Below are positions 56,515 to 64,000 of a stretch of 64,000 nt of DNA, one piece after another. The stretch comes from Lacrimispora sphenoides (lineage in GTDB: Bacteria; Bacillota; Clostridia; Lachnospirales; Lachnospiraceae): positions 2,544,501 to 2,608,500 of the forward strand of contig NZ_FOIP01000001.1 in assembly GCF_900105215.1 (NCBI RefSeq), read 5' to 3'. The notes below the pieces were generated by a model that made no database searches, had not been told where the DNA came from, and saw nothing but the letters and a program-made list of their open reading frames with translations. Both the position numbers and the translations under genes were made by a program. Position 1 is the stretch's first letter, and every line of letters begins with the position of its first letter.

Positions 56515-56754
56515 GGTTCGATCCTTTCTTTTAACCTTTGAATATTACTTATATTTATTCTCATATAGGGAGATCTATGAGTGGGGAGGGTAAAAGGAGG
56601 GATGATTCGTTTAGCGCTAGCTTAATAGCACTTTGAACAGGGAGTTCTGCCCAGGGCATCTGCATCTGCTTGTGTCATGTGGGCAGGGGATTTCATATTG
56701 CGAACCTTAAGATGCTTTCTGATAAATTATCAGATGTGATTTTATAAAAAAAAG

Positions 56755-56804
56755 TTTACATCAGAACCAAATCCGTGTATAATGAAATCTTACAAGTGTA
56801 AGAT
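56755..56804 (+). promoter_or_regulatory. Promoter and BlaI/MecI-like operator of the PBP operon
   Basis: TTTACA (56755-56760), a 17-base spacer and TATAAT (56778-56783) place transcription start near 56790. ATCTTACA-AG-TGTAAGAT (56787-56804) is a perfect dyad containing the TACA/TGTA core recognised by BlaI and MecI repressors, and overlaps the start site. No blaI or blaR gene is in the window. Confidence 0.7.
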
Positions 56805-56819
56805 TAAAGGAGAACCATT

Positions 56820-59684
56820 TTGCGCAATCATAAATTATGGAAAAAAGAGAATCTTTCCGGACTTCAATTACTGGACCGGATTCCAAGACTGGCAATCCTG
56901 GGTGCTTTATTCGGATTTCTGTTTCTGGCGCTTATTTTACGGTTATACCGTTTACAGATCCTGGAAGGGGCAGCAAATCAGGAGGAGTTTATGAGTTCCA
57001 TTATGAAGACTCAGAGACTTGCCGGAAGCCGGGGAAACATCTATGACAGGAATGGGAATTTACTGGCTTCAAACCGGCTTTCCTATGATATAACCCTGGA
57101 GGATTCCCAGAATTACAGATCCAACAAAGAACGTCAGCGGTCCTTGAACGGAATTGCCTATCAGCTGATCCGCCTGGTTCAGGATGAGAACAAGCTGAAT
57201 ACAGTTTTGCCTATATCTGTGGACGAACAGGGAAACTATGGATTTACAGAAGAAGGGTGGAAGCTCAGCCGTTTCAAAGCCGATTTTTATGGAAAAAGCA
57301 CGATAGATGAGCTGACGGAAGAACAAAAGAATGTAACAGCAGAAGAACTCATGAAAAAATTATGCGGCAAGGAAAAGTTCCTGATTGAGGATACTTACAC
57401 AGAAGAAGAACAGGATCAATACGGACTGCCTCAAAACCTTACTGCAAAGGATATTTTGCAGATAGCAAACATCCGCTACGGCCTTTCCTTAAATTCATAC
57501 CGCAAGTACCTTCCATATCTGGTCGCATCAGATGTGTCTGAGGAATCGATGGTGGCGGTGTTGGAAATGAAACGCAGCCTGCCGGGGGCGGATATCCAGG
57601 AAGGCAGCATCCGTGTTTACGACGGAGGAGAAAGCCTTTCTTCCATATTGGGGTATACCGGGCCGATTTCCGCCGATGAACTGGAAGCAGGGAATCGGGA
57701 AGGTGCCGTTTACACGAACCAGTCCACGATAGGAAAAGGCGGAATTGAGAAATCTATGGAAGACCGGCTTCGTGGCCAGGATGGCATGGAACAGTTTTAT
57801 ACGGACGTCGTGGGAAACCGGAAATCGGACCCGGAAATCACCAGGGTGCCCCAGACTGGAAACGATATTTACTTAACCATTGACAAGGATTTACAGAACG
57901 CGGTTTATCAGATGCTGGAACAGCAGATTGCCGGAATCCTCCTTGCCAACATGTCAGAGAGCAAAAGGGCGGACATGCCAAAAGCAGCCGATGCCTCCCA
58001 GATCCGGATTTCATCGGATGAAGTGTATTTTGCATTAATAAAGAATCATGTCATTGATACCGGACGGCTGCAGGAAGCGGATGCAACGGATCTTGAGAAG
58101 GCTGTCTATGAAAGGTTTACGAATAAGAAAGAGCAGGTTTTTAGGGAGTTTTCTGATTCCTTTGATGTTTCAGACTCCGGATATGACTCTTTAAGCAGTG
58201 AGGTGAAAGGTTATTATGATTATCTTCTGGATGTAGTAAAGAAGAAAAAAATACTTTCGGATAAAAGCGGGGATTGGGACCGGAAGGAAAAAAGCTTCCG
58301 CCAATATCTTTCCGATTGTATTGCAAATGGCTGGATTGATTTAGGCCAGGTGGAATCCTCTGAAAAATATATGACACTTGAAAACAGCAGACACCTGACG
58401 GAAGAAATGATCCTGGACAGTTTAAAGAAAGATTCCGGTTTTGATTTACTGATATTTCAGGCAATGTTAACAGAAGGTACTTTAACTGGGGAGGATGTGG
58501 AAAAACTTCTTTATGAACAGGGAATCCTATCAAAAGAGGATCCGGATTATGCCCTTCTTACCAATGAGCAGCTGAATGCCTGGCAGTTTATACGTAAGAA
58601 AATAAAAAATCTGGAGATCACCCCCGCCCAGCTGGCGTTAAACCCCTGTTCCGGATCGGCTGTAGTGGTTAGCCCCAAGGACGGACAGGTGCTCGCCTGC
58701 GTAAGCTACCCGGGCTATGATAACAACCGGCTGGCAAATCAGATGGACACGGAATACTATCAGAGGCTTGCAGCAGATTTATCCCTGCCCCTGTTTAACC
58801 GGGCTACCAGCCAGCTGACGGCTCCTGGTTCCACCTTTAAACCGATAACGGTAATTGCAGGATTGAATGAAGGGGCCATCAGTACAGATACCAGTATCGT
58901 ATGCACCGGCGTATTTGATAAGATAGAGCCTCCTCTGCGCTGCTGGAAACGGTCAGGACACGGTCCGATTCTCTCCAGTGCCGATGCCCTTAAAAATTCC
59001 TGTAATGTTTATCTGTCCGAAATCACATACCGGCTGGGGACCGGAGAGGACGGGTTGTTTTCGGAAGAGAAAGGACTCAATAAGCTTCGTGAATATGCCG
59101 GCTTGCTTGACCTGGATAAAAAGACAGGCATTGAAATCGGGGAAGCGGAACCTCATGTTACGGATCGGTTTGCCATACCTTCATCCATCGGACAGGGAAC
59201 CCATAACTATACGACGACGCAGATTGCGCGTTATACCTCAACACTTGCTAACCATGGGAATAGCTATGACCTTTCCCTGATTTATAAAGTGACAGATTCA
59301 GATGGCAATACGATCCAGTCCTTTACGCCAGTGCTTCAGTCCAATGTTTCAATTCCAGACTACATATGGAATGACGTGGCAAAGGGCATGAATGAACTGG
59401 TAAAAACCAATGCAACCTTAAAAGACTTAAAAGTGAATGCAGCCGGAAAGACCGGAACGGCAGAGGAATCCAAAAGCCGGCCAAACCACGGACTTTTCAT
59501 AGGATATGCCCCGTTTGAGGACCCGCAGATAGCCGTAACTGTGCGGGTCGCCAACGGCTACAGTTCCGGCAATGTGGTCGGGGTAGGAAAAGAGATTTTC
59601 AATTATTACTTTCATCTGGAAGATCCCGCTGATATCCTTACCGGGACTGCTTCCGGCGTTTCCAATAATCTGCGGACGGATTAA
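56820..59684 (+). CDS. Class B penicillin-binding protein (PBP2-like transpeptidase) with large insertion
   Basis: A 954-residue cell-wall D,D-transpeptidase. It has a short cytoplasmic N terminus, one membrane helix (about residues 25-48), a PBP dimerisation domain (about 60-340), and a transpeptidase domain with Ser671 in GSTFKP, SCN at 727-729 and KTG beginning at Lys877. About 240 residues (roughly 365-605) between the start of the transpeptidase fold and its VVVSPKDGQVLA strand have no counterpart in ordinary PBP2. The start codon is TTG 56820, 7 bases after AAAGGAG. It shares a transcript with the next PBP and lies behind a BlaI/MecI-like operator, so beta-lactam-responsive expression is likely. 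Confidence 0.92.
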   Translation: MRNHKLWKKENLSGLQLLDRIPRLAILGALFGFLFLALILRLYRLQILEGAANQEEFMSSIMKTQRLAGSRGNIYDRNGNLLASNRLSYDITLEDSQNYRSNKERQRSLNGIAYQLIRLVQDENKLNTVLPISVDEQGNYGFTEEGWKLSRFKADFYGKSTIDELTEEQKNVTAEELMKKLCGKEKFLIEDTYTEEEQDQYGLPQNLTAKDILQIANIRYGLSLNSYRKYLPYLVASDVSEESMVAVLEMKRSLPGADIQEGSIRVYDGGESLSSILGYTGPISADELEAGNREGAVYTNQSTIGKGGIEKSMEDRLRGQDGMEQFYTDVVGNRKSDPEITRVPQTGNDIYLTIDKDLQNAVYQMLEQQIAGILLANMSESKRADMPKAADASQIRISSDEVYFALIKNHVIDTGRLQEADATDLEKAVYERFTNKKEQVFREFSDSFDVSDSGYDSLSSEVKGYYDYLLDVVKKKKILSDKSGDWDRKEKSFRQYLSDCIANGWIDLGQVESSEKYMTLENSRHLTEEMILDSLKKDSGFDLLIFQAMLTEGTLTGEDVEKLLYEQGILSKEDPDYALLTNEQLNAWQFIRKKIKNLEITPAQLALNPCSGSAVVVSPKDGQVLACVSYPGYDNNRLANQMDTEYYQRLAADLSLPLFNRATSQLTAPGSTFKPITVIAGLNEGAISTDTSIVCTGVFDKIEPPLRCWKRSGHGPILSSADALKNSCNVYLSEITYRLGTGEDGLFSEEKGLNKLREYAGLLDLDKKTGIEIGEAEPHVTDRFAIPSSIGQGTHNYTTTQIARYTSTLANHGNSYDLSLIYKVTDSDGNTIQSFTPVLQSNVSIPDYIWNDVAKGMNELVKTNATLKDLKVNAAGKTGTAEESKSRPNHGLFIGYAPFEDPQIAVTVRVANGYSSGNVVGVGKEIFNYYFHLEDPADILTGTASGVSNNLRTD

Positions 59685-59697
59685 CAGGAGGTATGCG

Positions 59698-61815
59698 ATG
59701 AGGCATAGAAAAAGGAGATTTTTATTCAGCACTGTTTGCACACTTGGTATATTGCTGACCGGTTTGGCAGGGGCGGCTCTGTTCTTTTGGATTCAGGAGA
59801 AAATCGAAGCGTCAAGGAAAAAGCCTGATGAGTTGTTTCTGGAATATGTGGAATGCCTTTCTAAGGCAGACTATACGGATATGTATGGGATGTTAGATGA
59901 TCAGAGTCATCTTAATATCAGTGAAGAGGATTTTATTACCAGGCATAAAAATATCTACGAGGGGATTGAGTCTTCCGGAATAATCGCCCAGATCGGGCAG
60001 GTAGTGGAAAAAGACGGGGTAGCGGCGGTCAGCTACAATATGAGCCTTGACAGTATAGCAGGAGAAATAAACTTCAGCAATCAGGTAAAGTTCCGGAAGG
60101 AAAAGAAAAAAGGCTATCAGATGGTGTGGGACGACAGTGTGATCTTTCCGGAGCTGAGTCGTTCCGATAAGGTGAGAGTATCAACAGACAAGGCAAAGAG
60201 AGGAAGTGTTTTTGACAGGAACGGACTGCTTCTGGCAGGAAAAGGCACCGCTTCCTCCGTAGGTTTGGTACCCGGAAAAATGAGTGAGGATTCTGCCGGA
60301 GATCTGGAGACCCTTGGGAACCTTCTTGGGATATCTGCGGATGCAATCGGGAAGAAACTGTCGGCCAAGTGGGTGAAAGAAGATTCTTTTGTACCTTTAA
60401 AAACTATTAAAAAAGTGGATGAGTTAAATTTGAATTCCATGGAGCCCCGGGAGGACAATGTTAAAAATAAGGAATTCCAGGATGAACTTCTTGCAGTTCC
60501 GGGAGTCCTGATCACAGACACGGAAGTACGCTATTACCCATTGGGAGAGAGTGGAGCCCATCTGGTGGGATATGTTCAGAATGTGACGGCAGAGGATCTT
60601 GAAAAACATCCGGGTGAGGATTATCTATCGGACAGCGTGATCGGAAGAAACGGAATGGAGGCCTTGTTTGAGAAGGAACTGAAAGGGACCAATGGACGGA
60701 CAATTACTATTGCTGATTCCGGCGGGACCGTTAAGAAAACCCTGGCTGCAAAGCCGAGAGTAGATGGAAAGGATATCACCCTGACCATTGACAGTAAACT
60801 TCAGGATGAGATTTATCAAGCATTCAAAGAGGATAAGAGCTGTACGGTCGCCATGAATCCTTTTACCGGCGAAGTGCTGGCCCTTGTCAGCACGCCATCC
60901 TACGATGACAATGATTTTATCCTTGGAATGTCCGAAGAAAAATGGGCTTCTTTAAATGGTGACGAAAGAAAGCCCATGTTCAACCGGTTCCGTCAGAGAT
61001 TTGCTCCGGGATCTTCCTTTAAACCCATAACCGGTGCCATCGGGCTTACCACCGGAGCGATTGATCCTGACGAGGATTTTGGTAGAGAAGGGTTAAGCTG
61101 GAGAAAGGATGAAAGCTGGGGGAATTACTATGTCACCACCCTTCATGATTACAGCCCAGCGATACTGGAGAATGCATTTATTTATTCGGATAACATTTAT
61201 TTTGCAAAGGCTGCATTAAAAATCGGCTATGATGATTTCATGTCCGGTTTGGATAAGCTGGGTTTTAATCAAGAGATTCCTTTTGATATTTCTGTAACAA
61301 AGTCTCAATACTCCAATACGGAACGGATCGAAACTGAGGTTCAGCTGGCTGACAGTGGATACGGACAGGGCCAGATGTTAGTGAATCCCATACACTTGGC
61401 GACGCTTTATACCATGTTTGCCAATCATGGAAACATCATAAAACCTTATCTTCAGTACAAAGCGGAGCCAAAGCCGGAAGTCTGGCTGCCGGGGGCATGT
61501 TCCCCGGAGATTGCAGACAGGATTCAGACTGCTCTCGGCAAGGTGATCAGTTCCGAACACGGGACCGGGCACGCGGCTTACCGAAATGATATTGAGCTTG
61601 CGGGAAAGACGGGAACGGCTGAGATCAAGGCATCAAAAGACGATAGAACGGGTACGGAGCTTGGCTGGTTTGCTGTCTATACTACAGATCCAAATCTTGA
61701 GACTCCTATTCTTCTTGTCAGTATGACGGAAGATGTGAAGGACCGGGGAGGGAGTGGATATGTGGTGAGAAAGGATAAAGCTATTTTAAATTCTTATATT
61801 CCAGGGGGGCAGTAA
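59698..61815 (+). CDS. MecA-like class B penicillin-binding protein
   Basis: A 705-residue transpeptidase. A membrane helix (about residues 10-32) is followed by an NTF2-like MecA_N domain (about 40-150; KADYTDMYGMLDDQ, shared with S. aureus PBP2a), a PBP dimerisation domain (about 160-340) and the transpeptidase domain with Ser439 in GSSFKP, SDN at 497-499 and KTG at Lys637. The order and the MecA_N domain are those of PBP2a/PBP3-type proteins, some of which have low beta-lactam affinity. It follows the PBP2-like gene after 13 bases (AGGAGG ribosome binding site) and ends at a terminator. Resistance cannot be inferred from sequence alone. Confidence 0.92.
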   Translation: MRHRKRRFLFSTVCTLGILLTGLAGAALFFWIQEKIEASRKKPDELFLEYVECLSKADYTDMYGMLDDQSHLNISEEDFITRHKNIYEGIESSGIIAQIGQVVEKDGVAAVSYNMSLDSIAGEINFSNQVKFRKEKKKGYQMVWDDSVIFPELSRSDKVRVSTDKAKRGSVFDRNGLLLAGKGTASSVGLVPGKMSEDSAGDLETLGNLLGISADAIGKKLSAKWVKEDSFVPLKTIKKVDELNLNSMEPREDNVKNKEFQDELLAVPGVLITDTEVRYYPLGESGAHLVGYVQNVTAEDLEKHPGEDYLSDSVIGRNGMEALFEKELKGTNGRTITIADSGGTVKKTLAAKPRVDGKDITLTIDSKLQDEIYQAFKEDKSCTVAMNPFTGEVLALVSTPSYDDNDFILGMSEEKWASLNGDERKPMFNRFRQRFAPGSSFKPITGAIGLTTGAIDPDEDFGREGLSWRKDESWGNYYVTTLHDYSPAILENAFIYSDNIYFAKAALKIGYDDFMSGLDKLGFNQEIPFDISVTKSQYSNTERIETEVQLADSGYGQGQMLVNPIHLATLYTMFANHGNIIKPYLQYKAEPKPEVWLPGACSPEIADRIQTALGKVISSEHGTGHAAYRNDIELAGKTGTAEIKASKDDRTGTELGWFAVYTTDPNLETPILLVSMTEDVKDRGGSGYVVRKDKAILNSYIPGGQ

Positions 61816-61926
61816 ATAGAGGGCTGCCGATATGGTTTGAATTTAATATGCTAATTCTTTTCTTTAATTAAAAAACGTTTTTATTGTAAATATGATATCA
61901 AGAAATTATGCATAGATATACACGAG

Positions 61927-61959
61927 AAATCCCTAAGAACAAAATTAGGGATTTTTTTG
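61927..61959 (+). terminator. Terminator of the PBP operon
   Basis: Perfect ten-base arms AAATCCCTAA (61927-61936) and TTAGGGATTT (61945-61954) run into TTTTT. Confidence 0.9.
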
Positions 61960-62020
61960 TGTATGTTTATGCGTTTTTCTGTCTGGTTGGTGAGGGGATG
62001 TAATCTTGAATTTATAAAAA

Positions 62021-62035
62021 AGAACATATGTTCGA
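62021..62035. promoter_or_regulatory. LexA (SOS) box 1
   Basis: AGAACATATGTTCGA contains the perfect palindrome GAACATATGTTC (62022-62033), matching the Gram-positive LexA site (GAAC-N4-GTTC). It ends 7 bases before the -35 box of the following promoter. Confidence 0.85.
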
Positions 62036-62042
62036 AAAAGTA

Positions 62043-62071
62043 TTGACAACTGGATTCGATAGTATTATAAT
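62043..62071 (+). promoter_or_regulatory. Consensus promoter between two LexA boxes
   Basis: TTGACA (62043-62048), a 17-base spacer and TATAAT (62066-62071) match the sigma-A consensus exactly. LexA boxes lie on both sides, so it should be silent until DNA damage. The transcript would start near 62078, with a leader of about 170 bases to the ORF at 62247. Confidence 0.85.
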
Positions 62072-62080
62072 CCAGTTGTC
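62045..62080. repeat. Perfect 12-bp inverted repeat over the SOS promoter
   Basis: GACAACTGGATT (62045-62056) and AATCCAGTTGTC (62069-62080) are exact complements separated by 12 bases. They overlap the -35 and -10 boxes. The element may be a second operator or a recombinase binding site. Confidence 0.7.
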
Positions 62081-62088
62081 GACAGAAC

Positions 62089-62103
62089 AGAACATGTGTT
62101 CGA
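62089..62103. promoter_or_regulatory. LexA (SOS) box 2
   Basis: AGAACATGTGTTCGA contains the dyad GAACA-TG-TGTTC (62090-62101). It lies at about +12 to +25 relative to the expected start, where LexA would block transcription. Confidence 0.85.
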
Positions 62104-62246
62104 AAATGTAAGAAGAATAACGTAGGATCAGAGATTGTTTCGTGGCAATGTTTGTAACAGTTTAATGATCAGAGTTAACGTGTTTAGCGGTAAAATAACT
62201 AAAGAAATCAAAGAAGAAAAATTCAAATTAAAAGAGGAGAAATAAT

Positions 62247-62396
62247 ATGTCAAGTACAAATAAAACATCATTAGGATTAAATATGTGGGAAGCATCAAAT
62301 AAGCCTGTAAGACAGGATTTTGTCAATGATAATGTTATTATTGATGAGAAAATTACTAAGTTAAATAGTGATTTAAATAATAAATGCTTAATTTAA
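62247..62396 (+). CDS. Truncated phage tail-fibre-like N-terminal peptide
   Basis: A 49-residue ORF behind a good AGAGGAG site, the first gene after the SOS promoter. It starts MSSTNKTSLGLNMWEASNKP and continues with VRQDFVNDNVIIDEKI, the pattern (TNKT-x-LGLN-x-W, then DFN-x-x-x-x-IDxK) that opens many Firmicutes phage tail-fibre or collar proteins. It then stops with LNSDLNNKCLI where such proteins should continue for hundreds of residues. The segment LNSDL is matched on the opposite strand about 600 bases later. The gene is either truncated or one orientation of a switchable cassette. Confidence 0.6.
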   Translation: MSSTNKTSLGLNMWEASNKPVRQDFVNDNVIIDEKITKLNSDLNNKCLI

Positions 62397-62986
62397 TCAA
62401 CTGTAAGTATGCTACAGAACAAATATAAATTTATGCTATACGGAGCATATGCTGGATCTAGTTATTACAGGTAAAATAGGATTTTAAAAGTCTTATCTAA
62501 TGGCATAGCAAAGTTGGACTACTCTGTGGATTAAATGATTATTTAAGTTATTTGAGTTCACGGAATACGTTATACTAGTTTGGTCTCACTGATGCTTAAA
62601 ATGATCATTTACATCTAATAAGCACTAAAATTATATATATTCAGCACTTCCGGGATTCCACCGTCAACAGGCCGCAAAAACAGTATCACCAATCTCATTT
62701 ACAAACGAATAGATATAACCAGCCTTATAAGTGCTTAATAGTACTGGAGCTACAACAGGTTTTAGTTTTTTGTTAATGTAAAAAAATGTAGTTTCATTTG
62801 CTAACCACTGACGGTGCAGTTATAGAAAGAAATATTAATCTGATCTCCTGATATACCTGAGCATTACGTTTATGGTCCTAAAAAACGCCTAATGTGTTAA
62901 TGAAATTGGCCTTATACCATTTATATTATCGCTTACCGTTACTAAATTGCTATTTGTTGTAGCAATCTGATTCTGTAAATCACTAT
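62365..62986. repeat. Candidate invertible segment bounded by inverted repeats
   Basis: ATAGTGATTTA (62365-62375) reappears inverted as TAAATCACTAT (62976-62986). Both copies lie in tail-fibre-like coding sequence for SDL, on opposite strands. Inversion would join the N-terminal ORF in frame to the antisense SDLQNQ sequence. The repeat is short, so chance is possible. Confidence 0.4.
62664..62986 (-). pseudogene. Decayed tail-fibre fragments on the opposite strand
   Basis: Read on the minus strand, three pieces are protein-like: SDLQNQIATTNSNLVTVSD (from about 62985 to a stop at 62889), a short GDQINISFYNCTVSG (about 62860-62805), and a 48-codon piece in the next frame (62810-62664) that contains KPVVAPVLLSTYKAGYIYSF and ends FAAC before a stop. 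The first resembles the helical spacer of tail fibres and the last a fibre C terminus. One frameshift near 62805 and stop codons separate them, so this is a decayed variable region of a fibre gene. Part of 62397-62663 looks decayed too, but nothing there is recognisable. Confidence 0.45.
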
Positions 62987-63051
62987 ATTATTGAGTAGTG
63001 GACCAAAACGGCTCTATCTTTTACAATAATGTGGAAGGAGGGCTTTAACAA

Positions 63052-64000
63052 ATGATAGAGCAGATTTTGGAAAAAGTAATCAATACTATGCTGCCGCACC
63101 TGGATAGTGGACAAATGGAGCAGTTGCATAATGCACTGTATATTAATTTTCACGGCGTGGAAGTAAGGGAAGAATGTTACGAGGTAGCAGAAACGGGCAT
63201 TGACGGCGACACCTTAAAGGTCAAGATGTTCGTGGCAAGCAAAAAGGCAGTTAACCGACAGGAAAATACCTTAAAGCAATATACAACGGAGATCTGCAAG
63301 ATGCTGGATTTCCTGGGGAAACGGATTGAGGACATTACCGCCATGGATCTCCGATATTATTATGGGGTCATGAGGGAGCAGCACGGCATTAAAATGACCA
63401 CCATGCAGACAAGGCTGCATTATTTATCCAGCTTCTGGGATTTCCTCACTACAGAGGAGCTTGTGACCAGTAACCCGGTTAAGCGGGTAGGGATCCTGAA
63501 GCTGGCCAAGACCATCAAAAAGCCGTTTTCCCAGGAAGAAATGGAAGCACTTAGGGTTAATTGTACGGTACTGAGGGACCGTGCCTTAATGGAGTTTTTG
63601 TACAGTACAGGTGTCAGGGTGTCAGAGTTGGCGTTACTGAATGTTTGTGATATAGAAATGGGGCGGCAGGAGTTGATTGTATTTGGTAAGGGAAGTAAGG
63701 AAAGAAAGGTGTATTTGACGGATAATGCTAGGTTTTACTTAAAGAGATACCTTAAGGAGCGTATGAAGGAGGAGGGGATAACCGAGGAAGAATTGGTAAA
63801 TAAGCCTTTATTTGCAACACTAGATCAGCCTCATGCTCGCCTAACTGTTGCCGGAATCCAATATATGTTTAGGCAGCTTGGGCGGCGTGCAGGTGTGAAG
63901 AAGGTCCATCCGCATCGTTTCCGAAGGACTATAGCTACTGATCTATTGAATAGAGGGATGCCGGTGGAGCAGGTGTCAAAACTTCTGGGACATGAAAAAT
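63052..64000 (+). CDS. Tyrosine recombinase/integrase, partial at window end
   Basis: At least 316 residues of a phage-integrase-family site-specific recombinase, cut by the window end. An N-terminal SAM-like core-binding domain (about residues 75-150) is followed by the catalytic domain. Visible catalytic elements are Arg in STGVRVSELALL, Lys in GKGSKERKVYL, HPHRFRR (the H-x-x-R box) and LLGHEK; the nucleophilic Tyr lies beyond the end. AAGGAGG precedes ATG 63052. XerC/XerD or transposon-type integrases are relatives. Its position directly after the inverted tail-fibre fragments suggests it may act on that segment; it could equally be an integrase of a mobile element to the right. Confidence 0.85.
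   Translation, partial: MIEQILEKVINTMLPHLDSGQMEQLHNALYINFHGVEVREECYEVAETGIDGDTLKVKMFVASKKAVNRQENTLKQYTTEICKMLDFLGKRIEDITAMDLRYYYGVMREQHGIKMTTMQTRLHYLSSFWDFLTTEELVTSNPVKRVGILKLAKTIKKPFSQEEMEALRVNCTVLRDRALMEFLYSTGVRVSELALLNVCDIEMGRQELIVFGKGSKERKVYLTDNARFYLKRYLKERMKEEGITEEELVNKPLFATLDQPHARLTVAGIQYMFRQLGRRAGVKKVHPHRFRRTIATDLLNRGMPVEQVSKLLGHEK

Noticed and set aside
56541-56754. CTGCCCA/TGGGCAG hairpin upstream of the PBP promoter as a riboswitch
   Set aside because: It lies upstream of the promoter, so it would not be in the PBP transcript, and no conserved riboswitch core is seen.

Overview
The window looks like chromosomal DNA of a Lachnospiraceae / Clostridium cluster XIVa bacterium (Lacrimispora- or Lachnoclostridium-like). 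This is inferred from gene content: many PTS and GntR/RpiR/DeoR sugar loci, T-box leaders, an archaeal-type AspRS next to gatCAB, strong AGGAGG ribosome binding sites, and a eukaryotic-type NADP-IDH. No rRNA or tRNA gene, complete insertion sequence or CRISPR array was seen.

Layout. 0.2-1.2 kb: DAHP synthase on the minus strand. 1.4-5.7 kb: RpiR regulator, alpha-glucoside PTS and GH4 6-phospho-alpha-glucosidase. 5.8-11.5 kb: an operon of deoC-like aldolase, fructose-type PTS, two dehydrogenases and a DeoR regulator; its substrate is unknown. 12-14.6 kb: an orphan RpiR regulator, a gene remnant, and pdxS-pdxT, where pdxS carries an apparent 1-nt C-terminal frameshift. 14.8-19.1 kb: an AT-rich stretch with a membrane-anchored MutS-like ATPase, a YcaQ/AlkX-type glycosylase and a HEAT-repeat protein. 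19.2-20.3 kb: a 5'-truncated pectate-lyase-like wall-binding protein. 20.4-21.9 kb: T-box and tyrS. 22-33.4 kb: glycan utilisation genes (GH38, HAD, LplBC-type ABC permeases, lipoprotein, AraC, GH105 and a lyase-like protein). 33.6-39.2 kb: HD-GYP phosphodiesterase and the treR-treB-treA trehalose locus. 39.2-41.8 kb: mntP, a YacP/Rae1-type NYN protein and a MATE exporter. 41.9-48.5 kb: T-box, aspS2-gatC-gatA-gatB and an aspartate aminotransferase. 48.5-54.1 kb: an ApgM-like mutase, a membrane protein and a DASS transporter, with two LysR regulators. 54.2-56.5 kb: GNAT acetyltransferase, icd and a DtxR/MntR regulator. 56.8-61.8 kb: two class B PBPs behind a BlaI/MecI-like operator.

The last 2 kb (62.0-64.0 kb) is the most unusual part. 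A consensus promoter lies between two LexA boxes and inside a 12-bp perfect inverted repeat. It reads into a 49-codon ORF that resembles the N terminus of a phage tail fibre. About 600 bp later, tail-fibre-like coding fragments run on the opposite strand. An 11-bp inverted repeat brackets this segment, and a tyrosine recombinase follows and runs off the end. The arrangement suggests an SOS-controlled, recombinase-switched (now partly decayed) tail-fibre cassette.

Regulatory logic visible by eye: palindromes in both promoter spacers of the trehalose locus (TreR), a palindrome at the alpha-glucoside PTS start site (RpiR), two tRNA-sensing T-boxes, and the beta-lactam-type operator in front of the PBP pair. 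All calls come from reading the sequence. No database search was run, and substrate assignments are family-level inference.
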